Shown here piece by piece: positions 50,381-62,276 of a DNA stretch of 64,000 nt. The notes below the pieces were generated by a model. The model searched no databases and was not told where the DNA came from. It saw nothing but the letters and a program-made list of their open reading frames with translations. Positions within the stretch are counted from its first letter, which is position 1, and the number at the start of each line of letters is the position of its first letter. Source of the stretch: Homalodisca vitripennis (taxonomy: Eukaryota > Arthropoda > Insecta > Hemiptera > Cicadellidae); the NCBI RefSeq assembly GCF_021130785.1, contig NC_060207.1, positions 5,531,001-5,595,000 of the forward strand. Reading direction: 5' to 3'. The translations under genes and the position numbers were made by a program.

Positions 50381-52477
50381 ATGAAACTGGGGAAATCATG
50401 ATATTATACGCAGTTTTGTAAATCTTACGCCTTGAGACCAGTCAAATAAGTTGATACGCAACAAAAGTTTTAATATCAGTTTCGGATAGTTGCTGACGGT
50501 TATAACACACAGTCTAATTAGATATAAACACATACACGCATAAAAGCCAGATAGTCAAAAATGAACGAGAGATTTAAATCTTACTAGCAAGTTTATTTAA
50601 CTGAATATGCGTAAGATATTTTTACCAATACAGGACTTCTTTAAAACAACAGAAGCCGATACCAATAATTAGTGCTTTTCCTACTAAGTTCTAAGTCTTG
50701 TTTTTTTATAGCGATATTAATCGTCTAGTATTTTTAATTTTTAGCCCGATTTTTCTATGGTATTAAGTTGAGGGTTAATAACTGTCCTCTGGATTTTCTT
50801 TACTTTGGAAATTACATCATATTGAGTTTATGGTGCTCGTACCCTTCTAGTAATGTTTTAATACAAAAGGAGATTACGGTAATAAAATTCGAAAAGAAAA
50901 TCTTAAAATAAATTAAGGAAATAGATGAACACAAGATAGAGTTAGTACCGACTTGTTCACTGCCGCCCGATGCCATACATGAGGACGGCGGAGAGATTCT
51001 AACATTGTGACAACACCAACAGATGACGGACGTGCTCTAGAGATCACTTTCTTCTCGCAAACCCACAAGGTGAGCCCTATGTATTGTCTCTCGCTCGACA
51101 AATTAGTGACCGCTCTTCTCTCTGAGGCTGTCCTGAAAATTTCGTGCCAAGCTCTCTGCCTTTTTCCATTGCTAAAAGGGGTATCAATATAGAACATGTA
51201 TAATCCCACGTAGAGAATTTTCGAAAGATAAATATTCTGTTCTTTCCATGAAGCCATTTTTATAAAAATCACCAAGTGTTATTACTAAAAATATATTGAA
51301 ATTCTTAAGTTTATCACTATCAACTCACGGGGTTCAAGTATTTCATAACCGATTCTTAAAATTCACAAACAAACAAATGTTTAGTGATTGCATGATAACA
51401 AATTTTATATACTTTTTTAACAAAAACGTAATTGATTTATACCGTACTGTGATTATTATTGGTTTAAAAATTTTAATCATCTTAATATAACATTACTTCT
51501 AAAAATTGTAGAACCAAATACACAATAAGAAGAAGACCCCGTCTGGCAATGTTAAAATACTAGACAAGTTTAAAAAAATAAATATTATTTTTAAAAAACA
51601 AAACATAAATTTTTAGAAATTTTATTTAATATCCCTTAAAGGACTCAACAATACCGTTTCGTTTATAACTATAAAGATTATCCCGTTGAGAGTCTTTACT
51701 TTTAGGTGAAATATATTTGTAATTAGGTAAAAAAAACTAGAGAAAATTTTATGGGACATTTGCTCAAACAGCATATAAAATAAAAAAAACTTAACTTTTT
51801 TGTTAACTTACATTAAAAAGGCTTCATGAAATAGATTTTTCTGTTCAGAAAACAGAACCACTATAATTTATTGAAAAAATATATATTAATAAAGAAACAT
51901 GAACGTATAAAGTGTTAAGAATAAAATCAAGTATTACCAATAGGTAGTCGACTATCGCTGACCGCGCAACACAAGCCAATTTATTTTAAGATGCTATTTT
52001 TAAACAGTTTAATGAGTTGTGATCCACAAAATGAAAATGTAGTACTAAAACAGGAGGACATGTAGAGCCTGGCAGGTCGAGATCGGTACAGGCGCTGAGA
52101 AGAGTCCAAGGGTATTCGAGTCGGCTATGTAAAGCACGAGGAGCGGTTACAATGAACTTGCTCCCATGTTCCGCTCATTAAAGGAGGTAGTATCCGCCTA
52201 AGACACGTGTACCAACCTCCATCTGTAAGCGGGCACGCTCGCCGTGCATTTTGTTATTCAACTACTTACGAATTGTTTAAGGGGAAGAGGTGGTATGGAG
52301 AGCACGGCTCAGAAGGGAAGCCGCAGGAGAAATTATGAAAGAGATAACGAACCGAATAGAATAAAAAGTATAAAACTAGTGTTTTGAAGCAGATTCGACA
52401 GTACCGACCACTAATTAGAAGATCAGTCGTTAGCCATAATGTGGGCATCAGAGCATTGACCTTGGTTTAAGGTCTGT
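50381..52477. other. AT-rich DNA with one unidentified 120-codon minus-strand frame
   Basis: The frame 51275-50913 (minus) has a GC-richer centre at about 50950-51170 and a Lys/Arg-rich, motif-free peptide. A second GC-richer patch at about 52060-52250 has no long frame. The rest is AT-rich and closed. Confidence 0.35.
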
Positions 52478-53015
52478 GAGAGGTGTCGATCAGGAGTTGC
52501 ATCGTGTGGTCCCTGCGGTGTGTGTGTCCTGGTGGCTCGGTGGAAGCGCGTCGTCGACGCGTAGTGAACGTCCGCGTGGCGTCTCGTGGTGGGGTGCGGC
52601 CTGACGAAACCGCAGCGCTGAGTTCCGATAAGTGGACTTGGGTCGTGTTAAAGTCATTAGCGGTGAGTGATGATGATTCTGGAGGCTCTGTGGAAGCGAG
52701 CGTCGCGACTGCGTTAGTGACGCTCAGCAGCCGGCTTCGTATGCGGGCTGACGAACCGCCAGCGCATGAGTTCCGATAAGTGTGACTTGCGGTCGTGTAG
52801 GTCTTTGTCGGTGTGTGGAGTTACTGGAGGCTCCAGGCTCGTGGAGCGTCGCGACGCGTAGTGACGTCAGCAGCCGGCCGGCTCGTGGCGGGCTGACGAA
52901 CCACAGCGCTGAGTTCCGATAAGTGGTACCGTGGGGGTTCGAGTGGTCCTCTGCGGTGTGTTGAGTTCTGGTTAGCTTCGGTGGAGCGTCCGCGACGCGT
53001 AGTGACGTTCAACAG
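52478..53015. repeat. GC-rich tandem array, about 130-bp unit, nearly 4 copies
   Basis: Ordered landmarks are GGAGGCTCGGTGGAAGCGTC, GCGACGCGTAGTGACGTCAG, CAGCCGGCTCGTGGCGGGCT, GACGAACCGCAGCGCTGAGT and TCCGATAAGTGGACTTGGGT. The CGCTGAGTTCCGATAAG landmark occurs near 52616, 52764 and 52908, and a partial unit lies at each end. The unit is GC-rich and full of CpG, in strong contrast to the AT-rich flanks. The 98-codon plus-strand and 83-codon minus-strand frames here are repeat by-products. Confidence 0.88.
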
Positions 53016-53257
53016 ACGTCTTGTGGCAGTTTTCAAGGAGACCGGAGCTTTCATATGCAGCCCTGGTAGCATAGTGTGGTGGTTTTGGTAAAGAATGTCG
53101 GTGTGTCGGTACTACAAACATACGTCATTTATTACTCGACGACTCGCAATGTCCCTGTAGTAACAGAAGGCATCCCGTTAATCAGTGGTAATGGGTGGTT
53201 AATATCTAGTGAAAGGCAACACAATTTTTTTAAGAGTGAAATTTAAGAATACGACGA

Positions 53258-53360
53258 TAAATATATATATATAATATATATAAGTATTTTAAAAATATAC
53301 TATATATATATATAAGAAGTAATAAATATATAGATTAGATTAGTATATATATATATATAA
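53258..53360. repeat. AT microsatellite, interrupted
   Basis: Several alternating AT runs are separated by short A-rich interruptions over about 100 bases. Confidence 0.8.
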
Positions 53361-53567
53361 AAGTAAATGGTTGATAGAAAATACTTTTCAATTCTCCTCA
53401 GGGATTCCAAAACAGCCTTACAATGTTTTAAAAAGTATATGTCGAAAAGAAACCCAGTACAAAAAGAAAAGTATAATTAATTATTCTTGGTGTTACCTGT
53501 TATTTTATTTAAGTTTATTTAGTTATTTTATTCATTAAAACATTAGCAAGCAATAGCGATCCTTTGT

Positions 53568-53600
53568 ACAGGGTGTTAATTGTTATAACTTCAAACTCGT
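53568..53600 (+). mobile_element. mariner-like end motif, isolated
   Basis: TACAGGGTGTTAAT resembles the outer end of many mariner-type elements, including the flanking TA. No matching inverted copy was found nearby, so this is at best a solo or decayed end. Confidence 0.25.
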
Positions 53601-56600
53601 TATTAAAAGACTTATAGCCCCAAGGATCAAAAGTCTGTAAACCGGTAGTGTATAAATTATAAAAATTTGTGGGGAACGAAAAAAATAAATATATATTTTT
53701 TCAATAATTGTGGGATGTCTCACCTCCATTGCAAAAAAAATACGTAATGCAACTAATGCCCTTTGACCTCATTCAAATTATAAGTTCATAAAAAATGCTG
53801 GTATTTTGGTTACACAAATTGAAATCGGTCAAGCCGTTTGGTAGATTTACAAACTACTGTAACTACCTACCTAATAACACAACGACACATTACTTACTGA
53901 ATGCAATGTGAATATAGCAAAAAATGCAAAAGGTTTTTTGTGTTAAAATTAACCTAGTTTACCTAATTTTGCTATCAGTAATTTTGTAAGTAAACAAGGG
54001 ACAAGCGGAGTGTCCTTATCATTCCTGTTATCTTTCTTATCTATCAGAATACTTGTGGAGGACAGTGATGAATGTACATTTTATGTTAACGGTTTTGTTA
54101 CTGAAACACCTATTGCCGATTTTGGTCAAACCAAAATTCCCCCCCTAAACAAATGTAAATCTGTTTGAAGGATCAACCCAATAGCCTGAAAAAAGTAATG
54201 TTATTGCGTCAGGAATTACTTGGCGACACTACATTTTTTATGGGACCTTCGTTATTTATAGAAGAAAACTTTTTTAAATGGAGAATCAATACTTAGCATT
54301 TGCTCAGAAATCACTATTGATCCTCTTATTTTTGGGAAACACCCTAGAAAAACCAGATAAAATTAAGTACCAAGTAGTGTGTATTCAGATAGCTGGTATA
54401 TCGTGTTTATTTACCAACAAGAACTGGAGCCTCCCTCACATTATGCTAGTATCATTAGATCGAGTAGGTAGAGGAATCAATTGAGTAAACCAACAAAGAG
54501 TTTCTAGACCTTAAAAAACCCTTAGACCTGTTTTTGCTTGCCGGAGTCACTTGAAAATCAGAAAGTTTTTCCCGACGTGGTGTCTCACAGATATGAAAAA
54601 CAGGCATCACTGCGTTCGAGTTCCATAACGCTTAATCCAAGAGGAAACTTTTTGAAAGGTTAGGAAAGAGAATTTTTAAAATAGGTCAATGTTTTGCTAG
54701 CTTGTTACAACAATAGTGCTACCAAAAAAGTTGATACATCTGATTTTGAAGTTTAAGAAAAATGTACAACCATTATTCCAGTGAGAGTTGAAAGTTTTGT
54801 TGAATTTAGCAGTAGATAACAGTAGTTTGTCAAGACTAATAATTGGATGTGGAAGAAAATTTTTACTTATTGGCTGCCTGAATACCAACACGGTGGGGGG
54901 GACTTTGGCCTGATTTCAATTTTATTTACCATAGTAAAAGCCATTTTATTGATGAACTTCAATTTTTAGGTATCACAAGAGTATTAGTTTACTATATTCA
55001 TACAGTTTGGTTTTGGCGTACGGGGCGCATGAAGCGGTGAGCACCCACACTAATTTTTGACCGTTTTTTTCCCCTCAATTAGTACTCATACACTTCCGTT
55101 AAAAGTCATTTTGGATACTTAGGCTGACTAAGTCTGGTCAATAATGTGTTTTGAAAGTTTTCAAAAATGAACGTCCCCTGTAGGGAGGATTGATATGGTT
55201 ATGTAAAAAACACTATAATACTGAAATTTTTTTAGAAGTTATAATTAATAGTTGAACTGTCTACATCTATACAAATAAGTTTTTCCTCATAATGCTCTCT
55301 CTTGTTATAATAATTATGAAAAAAAACTTCTTCATATATATGATCCCCAACAACACAGTAAAATATAAGACACACACGCCCCAATGTATACAAATCCAAA
55401 CCATACAAGGAAATGGTTTAATATACATTAAAAGTAAACAAATTCAGCAAAACACGACCAAATATTAATTTTTTTTAAAAATTTTTAAGACTAGTTAAAA
55501 CAAAAACTTACAAATTGAAGTAAATTAAAAGATAATTAGTAGCTCCGTAAAGAGATGGTGGATATAAATGAAGATTAGTAAATTACTCAAATGAATAAAA
55601 ACGACACTTTAAGATAGTAGATCCAACTAAACTTTCCTCCAATTACCTAAGTGTATACAAGAATTTATTATATACTCTCTGTCCCTTAGTTCCAGTTCTG
55701 TATATTACTGAACTATGTAACTTCATATCCCCTTTTCCCTGTCTCACTTTCTCTTTTCTTACTAAATCTTATTTTATAACTTTTCCTGCCCGCCTTTATC
55801 ACTACTTTACCGACAGAGAGTTTTAAGTTTCTACATATATGAAATGAGACTGAGTAAGTGTAGAGTGAGTGTCGGACTTTCTACAATTTAACTTCTTGCC
55901 ACTGTAGTTTGATGCCAATGTAGATGTGTATGTAAGACATATTCCAGATTGATTTTTTTTTCCCCCTGAAAAAATTTGTAAAGGAAATCAACATGGACGA
56001 GTCCTAGAAGTAAATGACGAACTCTAAAGTATTACTTTGTGCATGTTCCACAAATGTGTACTCCAAGTAAACAGAGCCTCGAGCTCTTTAACATTTGCGA
56101 TCACATAATCCCGGGGATTACTAGCTCCTCACAGCCAACTGTTGATACAGAGGACTGGGAACTCTCAACAGAGGTCAAAACAATTATAGGGGTTACTCTA
56201 AAAATATTATACAGAGAAAACTCCACGACGATTTTCCAGAAATTGTCTTACGTTGGGATCTCTAAGAGAGTAATTTTTTTTAAGTTAACGCCTATTTTCC
56301 AAGGTTAAAAACATGTAAAATTCAGACGATTTAATCTCCTGGCTATCTTTCTACTAAGACGCTGGCTGGTAGATCAAGGTTTAAGTCTAGATTGTTTGTT
56401 GACATTTAGGATCCGAACTTAGTTTGGCATCAGGTCTCCCTAGAAGATTCCACAGTCCTACATCGCAGCTTCGAAGGTGATGCGGGCTATCTCGTTCTGG
56501 CCAATGAAGTCCTTTGGTCTCGCGAAGAAGACGGAATCGAGAATCGGTTCGGAGACGTATCTTGATAAAAGTTCACTCTTAGCGAAGATATTGGTTATCT

Positions 56601-58759
56601 GAAGAAACTCTAAGCGGAATATATAACGGTCCCCTTTGGAAGAATGAACCGGAACCCCCCTAACAAACGTATTGTAAACCCTGGGATAACGCAACCGAGT
56701 AACACCACCAAAGTGATTTTAACACGCAAATGAAAGTGAGGCTAGATGAAAAGCACCAAATTCAATGGCTAGAATCTCTCTATAATCCGCGGGAGGGTCG
56801 GTATCACAGACAGATTGTGACCACCACAGTCCGAGAGCTACGCAACAGAATGAAGAAAATCCTGGAGTAAAAAATTCCTGGAGAACTGTAAGGGTCAAAG
56901 TTGTCAGGTGAACTAAGGACCTCAACATACTCTGGATTTTACCTGGTTTTCTTTGTGGGTTGAACATTTCAATGCAGTATACCAAGAGGGTAGCATGATT
57001 GTTCCCCAAAGAGTTTAAAAAGGGGACCTTGTATTAGAAGACAGATCTCATTAGCTGAATGTTTGAAATGGCTCCGTGAGCCCATAGGTTTGGGTCTCGA
57101 AAGACTGTGGTAACAGTAGGCTCAAAATTTATATTCTTTTCATTATTGTGTTTTTGTCGCTTTATCAGTTACTAGAGTGCAGATAATTCATTTGATTCAA
57201 ACTTAAATAGGTAAGGACGCGTAAAACTAATAACCCTATATACCCACTCCTAATAGCAGGTTGACGTAGAGGTTATGTTTCCAGTGGTGAAGACCATTCT
57301 ATGAGTGTAGTTGTAGTACAAGTTAAGGCAAAGTATTTCGTATCAGTACAAGGATGCTTCTAGTGGTGAAGTTGTTCTAGACATGGCGTTCACACCAAAG
57401 ATCAAGAACAGGCCGACGGATGGGTGTGTGTTTCTAGAGGTTAAGACCTGTTTCCGTCTTTTACACGGAAACTACGAACCGAAAGCCTAATTTAATTCTG
57501 TGATCAGCAGCCATAATATCTCGAAGGCCTAATATATTATCGTGAAGTCGTACTTCTCGTAACCAGTATATATCTCAAGCTTCGCATAACTTCTGCCACA
57601 GTTTACACACCGATATTACAGACAAACTGTGTCAAGCGGCGTCCCCGAACATACCTGAGACAAGTTATTGTTATTGGAATATAATCCTTCATTTGAAAAC
57701 ATACTTTTGAAGCTTGCTTTCTTGCAAACAATACATTATTAAACACCAGTTTTACTGGATCCTGAACCCATGCGTATTCAGGAAGCAACATTATTTTCTA
57801 AGCATTGAATATAATTATTTTAAATACCTTTCACTAGTTCTGCACTATTTGCCATTGAACATTTGACATTCTAAGAACTCTGAGTTTTATCAAGTCATGA
57901 GTATCTTCCCTACGTCTTGAGTCTGGTATTGTGCTGTAAAGGTTAAGGGGCGGATTGAATGAATATTTGTAAACAGTTAGAACCATAATTTTACGGTAAT
58001 ATTGTGTTCAGTAAGTTTCGGTAACTAGAGCAAGACTCACATATAATCACACACCCGACACTCAATGGAACGAGTTCCGCTCTCATCAATTCTGCTACGA
58101 TTGGTCATGAAAACAAGCAAAAAAAACACTTCGCCATCGTCCTCATGTAGAGACCCTTACACATGATCGTAACGTTGTGTATGACAACACCAATGTAGAG
58201 AAAATTTATACAATTTTTGCTACGACGTGCTTTAGACTACAAAGCATTCTTGTGGATCAAGGCTATCCTACTAAAGCCTACACATTGTCAAAAGATTCAG
58301 CGATGTTATCAAAATCGCAAGTATCGGTTTTCGAAGATATTCAAAAATATTATTGTGATTAGAGAACAACACATTCTACTTATAGGGAACCTAACTGCAA
58401 TGAGTGCAATTTGACGTAAATAGTTGTTATATGTATCGTGTATTTGCGAACTAGATTTAAAAGCTAGATTGTAATCTTTTAAATATCCTGAAACACTAAT
58501 AACCATACGCTAATACCATATTCCTTTCTTGCATATCCTGCATGCAGTAGTTACAAAGCTATTCATTTGAGTTGACACAGAAGGAACTATTCGATTCTTC
58601 TGCGACTTGAGGTTAGGAAAAACCTTATGTGAGTGTATATAAAGAATGTGGAACAATACATAAGCATACTTAAGTTTTACTGTAAACATGTTTTAAACTC
58701 CGAGCTTACAAAAAAGATATTTTGTGACAGTGGAAGTAAGTGTTTCATCACATTAAATA

Positions 58760-58795
58760 ACAGGGTGAACTAAAAAGTCAGGACCCCTCTATTTG
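58760..58795 (+). mobile_element. mariner-like end motif left of the full element
   Basis: ACAGGGTGAACTAAAAAGTC resembles a mariner terminal repeat but differs from the terminal repeats of the adjacent element after the first eight bases. I found no inverted partner to the right. It is probably a remnant of a different element. Confidence 0.35.
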
Positions 58796-58837
58796 TTTTT
58801 CTAAGTTTAATATAAAGAGTTTATATATAAATATATA

Positions 58838-59140
58838 ACAGGTGGGAAAAAAAATATGGAAACGCTTTCAACTAATTTTTGATGGCTTCACTTATACCCA
58901 ATTAAATTTTGAGTACAACACCTACTATTGTATTAAGAACCTAGTTTTTGAGACCAGTGGGGGACATTTTATCTTTTCAGGGGGACGGGCCCGTAAGGAG
59001 TCGGGACGAAAATCTTAAATGTAAGCATAGGCCGAGTTTGGTATCAAAATTAAAGTCTAGTAAAGAGAAACTCATTACCGGCAAACCGCATATAAGAAAA
59101 AGGTTGACCCTATCCAGAGTACGGGCCGTTTGAATTTCAT
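58838..59140 (+). repeat. left terminal inverted repeat of the mariner element
   Basis: Pairs with 60880-61181. Shared segments include GGAAACGCTTTC, AAGAACCTAGTTTTTGAGAC, CAGTGGGGGACATTTTATCT, GGGTTGACC-type sequence read inverted, and ATCCAGAGTACGGGCCGT. The open frame 58948-59133 lies wholly inside this arm and is not a gene. Confidence 0.85.
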
Positions 59141-59299
59141 AAGTAAACCCCGTTTATTTGGATTAATTATTATTATCTCCGCGCAATTATCATTCAATCA
59201 GTCTCCAGTAAACCTGTTCTGACTGAAAATGACACTTTATGGAACATCAGTTATCCAAGAAGAATTAAATTAAAAAATTATCTATTTATTAACAAAAAA

Positions 59300-60425
59300 T
59301 AACCATACCTTTTAATGAGGTGCTCAAACTGCTCTCCGAACACTTGTTGGCAATGGAGGCTAGTCTATTATAAAAACCTACTGCAGTCACATTTTGAAGC
59401 ATCTTGGGTGTAATTTCTTCTTGCTATCTTCTAATAAACGATTGTCAGCTCCTCAATGTTGGCTGGTTTTAGTTTTATACACATTATCTTTTAAGAAGCC
59501 CCACAAAAAGAAATCTAGTGGGATTAAGATCGCCGGTGACATAGCCGGCCACTCAACGGTACCCCCTGCGACCAATCCAACGGTTAGGAAACACTTCATC
59601 TAACAGATTGCGCATCCCGCAAATAGTAATGGGGCGGTGCGCTCCATCTTGCTGAAACCATACTGCATTAAAATTTGCCCCAAGAAAGAGCACGCAACTG
59701 CTGGCAAAAATGTTATTTGTCAACATATTGAAATAAATTCGCCTGTTAGATTTCCATCTATCACAAACGGTCCTACAATGTTATTGTTTATTATTCCAGC
59801 CCACATATTCACTTTCTGAGGCCTTTGTGTGTGGCCTTCTATCATCCAGAGTGGATTATGGTCGGCCCAGTAACGGCAATTTATGCCTATTAACTTTTCC
59901 ATTAAACAAAGAATGTGAGCTTCATCTGAAAACAATATCAAACTTAAAAATTTTTGAATTTCGTCACACTTTCTCATCATTATTTCGCAAAATTCAGTCC
60001 TTCGATCAAAATCATCCTCTGCAAGTTCTTGGGTTAGGGTTTACTTTAAAAGGGTGATACTTATTTTTGTGTAAAACATTCAACACTGAGGTATGGCTCA
60101 TATCAAGATCTTCTGCAGCCACTCTGGCCGAGGTGCTGGGATTTTCAACAAATGTTTGGAGTACATACAAAGATTTTTGTTCATTTTGTTGCCGATTTTA
60201 GGCCTGCCACTTCTTTTCGCGATCTTTGACTGTTCTAGTTTCTTCAAATTCTTTTTACTGTCTTATAAACACTGTTGACTTACTAATTGGGGGTTCTATC
60301 AAGAAAAGTGTCATTAAACAAATGCGCTGTTTTCTTCATAGGGACGAACTAGATATCCATACCCACGCATCATAAGCAGCGTGATTCTCTCAAACTCACT
60401 AAGTGGACATTGCTTTTAAAACTAG
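59300..60425 (-). pseudogene. mariner-type (DDE/D) transposase pseudogene
   Basis: Read on the minus strand, this is a transposase that would cut and paste the element by binding its terminal repeats. The N-terminal part (about 60410-60345) reads LSEFERITLLMMRGYGYLVR. A helix-turn-helix stretch with KSTVYKT follows near 60265. The catalytic core reads FSDEAHI (first Asp codon at 59926-59924), then NCRYWADHNPLWMIEGHTQR and VNMWAGIINNNIVGPFVIDG. Next comes VWFQQDGAHRP (second Asp at 59648-59646), then FPNRWIGRRG, then IPLDFFLWGFLKDNVY (third Asp at 59515-59513). The C-terminus reads FGEQFEHLIK near 59330. The last two aspartates are about 43 residues apart after ignoring one extra G near 59565, close to the DD41D type. 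There is no clean ATG, and frameshifts and stops occur near 60065, 59565 and 59470-59420. I infer a decayed gene, although some breaks could be sequencing errors. Confidence 0.85.
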
Positions 60426-60879
60426 TAGAATAAAATGTAAACACTTAAGTAAAAAAAATGTATTAACTATCGCAGTACCCTTCTAGTGAAGACTTTTCAA
60501 CTGTATCTTACGTGGACGAAATTATAACGTAGACTAAAAACCAAGCTGATATTAAAAATACAAAACTGTGGAGTTTTGCTGTGACAGTTACTGTTTGTAT
60601 TGCCTAAACCAGTTTATGTTTGCCTGAGATAAAAGGGCTGGAGGGACTAGACCTTGACCTCATGTTGATAAGGAGTTACGGTGGTATTATTGAATACTCT
60701 TAGTTTCTTGAAGACAAGACAGGGAAAACCCCTATTTACTGTTATCCAACAAATGTAGAGGTAAAAAAAATATTTTTTTGTTGGAAAATTGTTTTTCAAA
60801 TTTACATAACCGACATAAAACATACTACTGAAAGTAAATTCTAGTTACTTCACAAGACAAAATTACTAAATTTCTTTGT

Positions 60880-61181
60880 CATGAAAATTTCATACGGCCC
60901 GTACTCTGGATAGGGTCAACCTTTTTAAGTGCGGTTTGCGGTAATGAGTTTCTCTTTACTAGACCTTTAATTTGATACCAAACTCGGCCTATGCTTACAT
61001 TTAAGATTTTCGTCCGACTCCTCACGGGCCGTCGCCCCCTGAAAAGATAAAATGTCCCCCACTGGTCTCAAAAACTAGGTTCTTAATACAAGTGGTGATG
61101 TTGTACAAAATTTAATTTTGTATAAGTGAAGCCATACAAAATTAGTGAAAGCGTTTCCAGTAACTTTTTTTTCCACCCTGT
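60880..61181 (-). repeat. right terminal inverted repeat of the mariner element
   Basis: Inverted partner of 58838-59140. It keeps the outer CCACCCTG end and the segment AGTGAAAGCGTTTCC, and carries small indels relative to the left arm around 61088-61135. Confidence 0.85.
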
Positions 61182-61182
61182 A

Positions 61183-61269
61183 TAGTATATTATCTAAAGT
61201 TTATATATAAATATATATAGTATATTATCTAAAGTTTATATATATAAATATATATAGTATATTATCTAA

Positions 61270-61316
<47 letters not shown>
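61183..61316. repeat. three copies of a 36-bp AT-rich unit followed by a 42-base AT run
   Basis: TAGTATATTATCTAAAGTTT recurs at 61183, 61218 and 61255, each followed by TATATATAAATATATA-type sequence. The third copy expands into an uninterrupted TA run of about 21 dinucleotides at 61274-61315. Sequence like the unit's second half (TTTATATATAAATATATA) also ends at the left border of the mariner element (58820-58837), so the element lies within this minisatellite. Confidence 0.85.
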
Positions 61317-62276
61317 CTAGTGTAAGGTGAAAGGAAGTTTAATCTAAATGTTTTGAAAATTTGTTGTGTCCCTCAAAAATGCGGAATCTTTTAGGTAGCT
61401 AAGTTTGTTTATCCTCTTTTTGAAGAGCTTAAACGAACTTAAATAATGGTGAAAATAAGAGATCACTATCTCCTCCTTTTCATCCGAAATAATAGCCAGC
61501 CAGCGTTACCTACACAATATGTTTAATAACCCAGCACGTTACCAAGCCAAATGAAATGTTCAAACTGAAGTCTTTCACAAACAAGTGTCACCGAAAAAGG
61601 TTTCGCTGAGGTTCAATTCATTATTTCAAGTTTATATATAGCTCATTTCCTGACAGATATAACGACTGACAATCGGATACATTCCACTGATAAAAGAGAA
61701 ATTTCGTCATCCTACTGACTGATGACGCTAAGCCAAATTCCATGGTATTCTTGTCAATGTAGAATTACAGTTTCATAAAAAGTTTTAACGCCTACAGATG
61801 AGATCTTTTTCAAGATATCTTCTTGCCACACTATACATTCACTATTTGTTCATTTAATTAAGTATCAAATCTGTGTTTAAATGGTAGATGTCTCCACACC
61901 AGGTCACCATAAAATGTGTTAGGATAGTTATGCTACTCGTGTTAATATGGTACATATTAAAATAACTTATGCATGTACTGAGTTTCCTTACAAATGTATT
62001 TATTTTGTTATTTCTCGATGCCATCGTGGTTACCAACAAGACCAATGTAAAAGTCCCATGGGCTGGCATGCATCATAATCGAATTGCCTGTCGAAGAACA
62101 GTTATTTGTGGAGTTGATAAAGATATTTAAGCTTTTATCAGAGCTCACAGAAAAGTTCACCTTTTTTGTAGACATGAAATCGATTTAGTTCAGGAACGAA
62201 TATTCTCACAGAATGTTTGCATGAAGTGATCATTGCGCTCCAAATACCATCCTTTTAATTTTATTCAATCGCTGTT
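61317..62276. other. AT-rich DNA without a gene
   Basis: Closed in most frames. A 71-codon minus-strand frame (62069-61854) has no recognisable content. Confidence 0.55.

Larger units (their letters stand above)
53016..58759. other. mostly AT-rich DNA without a supported gene
   Basis: Contains an AT microsatellite and a transposon-end-like motif (listed separately). A GC-richer patch at 56400-57010 carries minus-strand frames at 56694-56458 and 57009-56719, which I cannot identify. At about 53820-53850 the sequence GAAATCGGTCAAGCCGTTTG resembles a motif that I recall from dispersed insect transposable elements, but I cannot assign it to a family from here. At 57270-57450 the phrase 'TCTAGTGGTGAAG' or similar recurs three times at 74-84-base spacing, too loosely to call an array. 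Confidence 0.45.
58838..61181 (-). mobile_element. Tc1/mariner-superfamily DNA transposon with about 300-bp terminal inverted repeats
   Basis: The element starts with ACAGGTGGGAAAAAAAA at 58838 and ends with TTTTTTTTCCACCCTGT at 61181. About 300 bases at the left end (58838-59140) match, in inverted orientation, about 300 bases at the right end (60880-61181). The arms agree over most positions, with substitutions and small indels. Between them lies a minus-strand transposase pseudogene. A TA adjoins the right end, and one lies a base away from the left end, consistent with the TA target duplication of this superfamily. The total length of about 2.34 kb is typical for a long-inverted-repeat member. 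The transposase is broken by frameshifts, so the copy cannot encode its own enzyme as read here. Confidence 0.85.

Noticed and set aside
52478..53072. GC-rich frames of 98 and 83 codons, and a B-box-like GGTTCGAGTGG near 52935
   Set aside because: The frames are tandem-repeat by-products. The B-box resemblance lacks an A box and any cloverleaf.
54590..54630. GTTCGAGTTCC, like a tRNA T-arm
   Set aside because: No acceptor stem, anticodon arm or D-arm can be folded around it.
57230..57480. Possible tandem repeat with 'TCTAGTGGTGAAG' phrases
   Set aside because: Only three loose matches at unequal spacing (84 and 74 bases), without similarity between them.
58948..59133. 61-codon plus-strand frame
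   Set aside because: It lies within the terminal inverted repeat of the mariner element, and the same sequence occurs inverted at the other end.
59819..60278. Plus-strand frames over the transposon centre
   Set aside because: They are antisense shadows of the minus-strand transposase pseudogene, which has clear family motifs.
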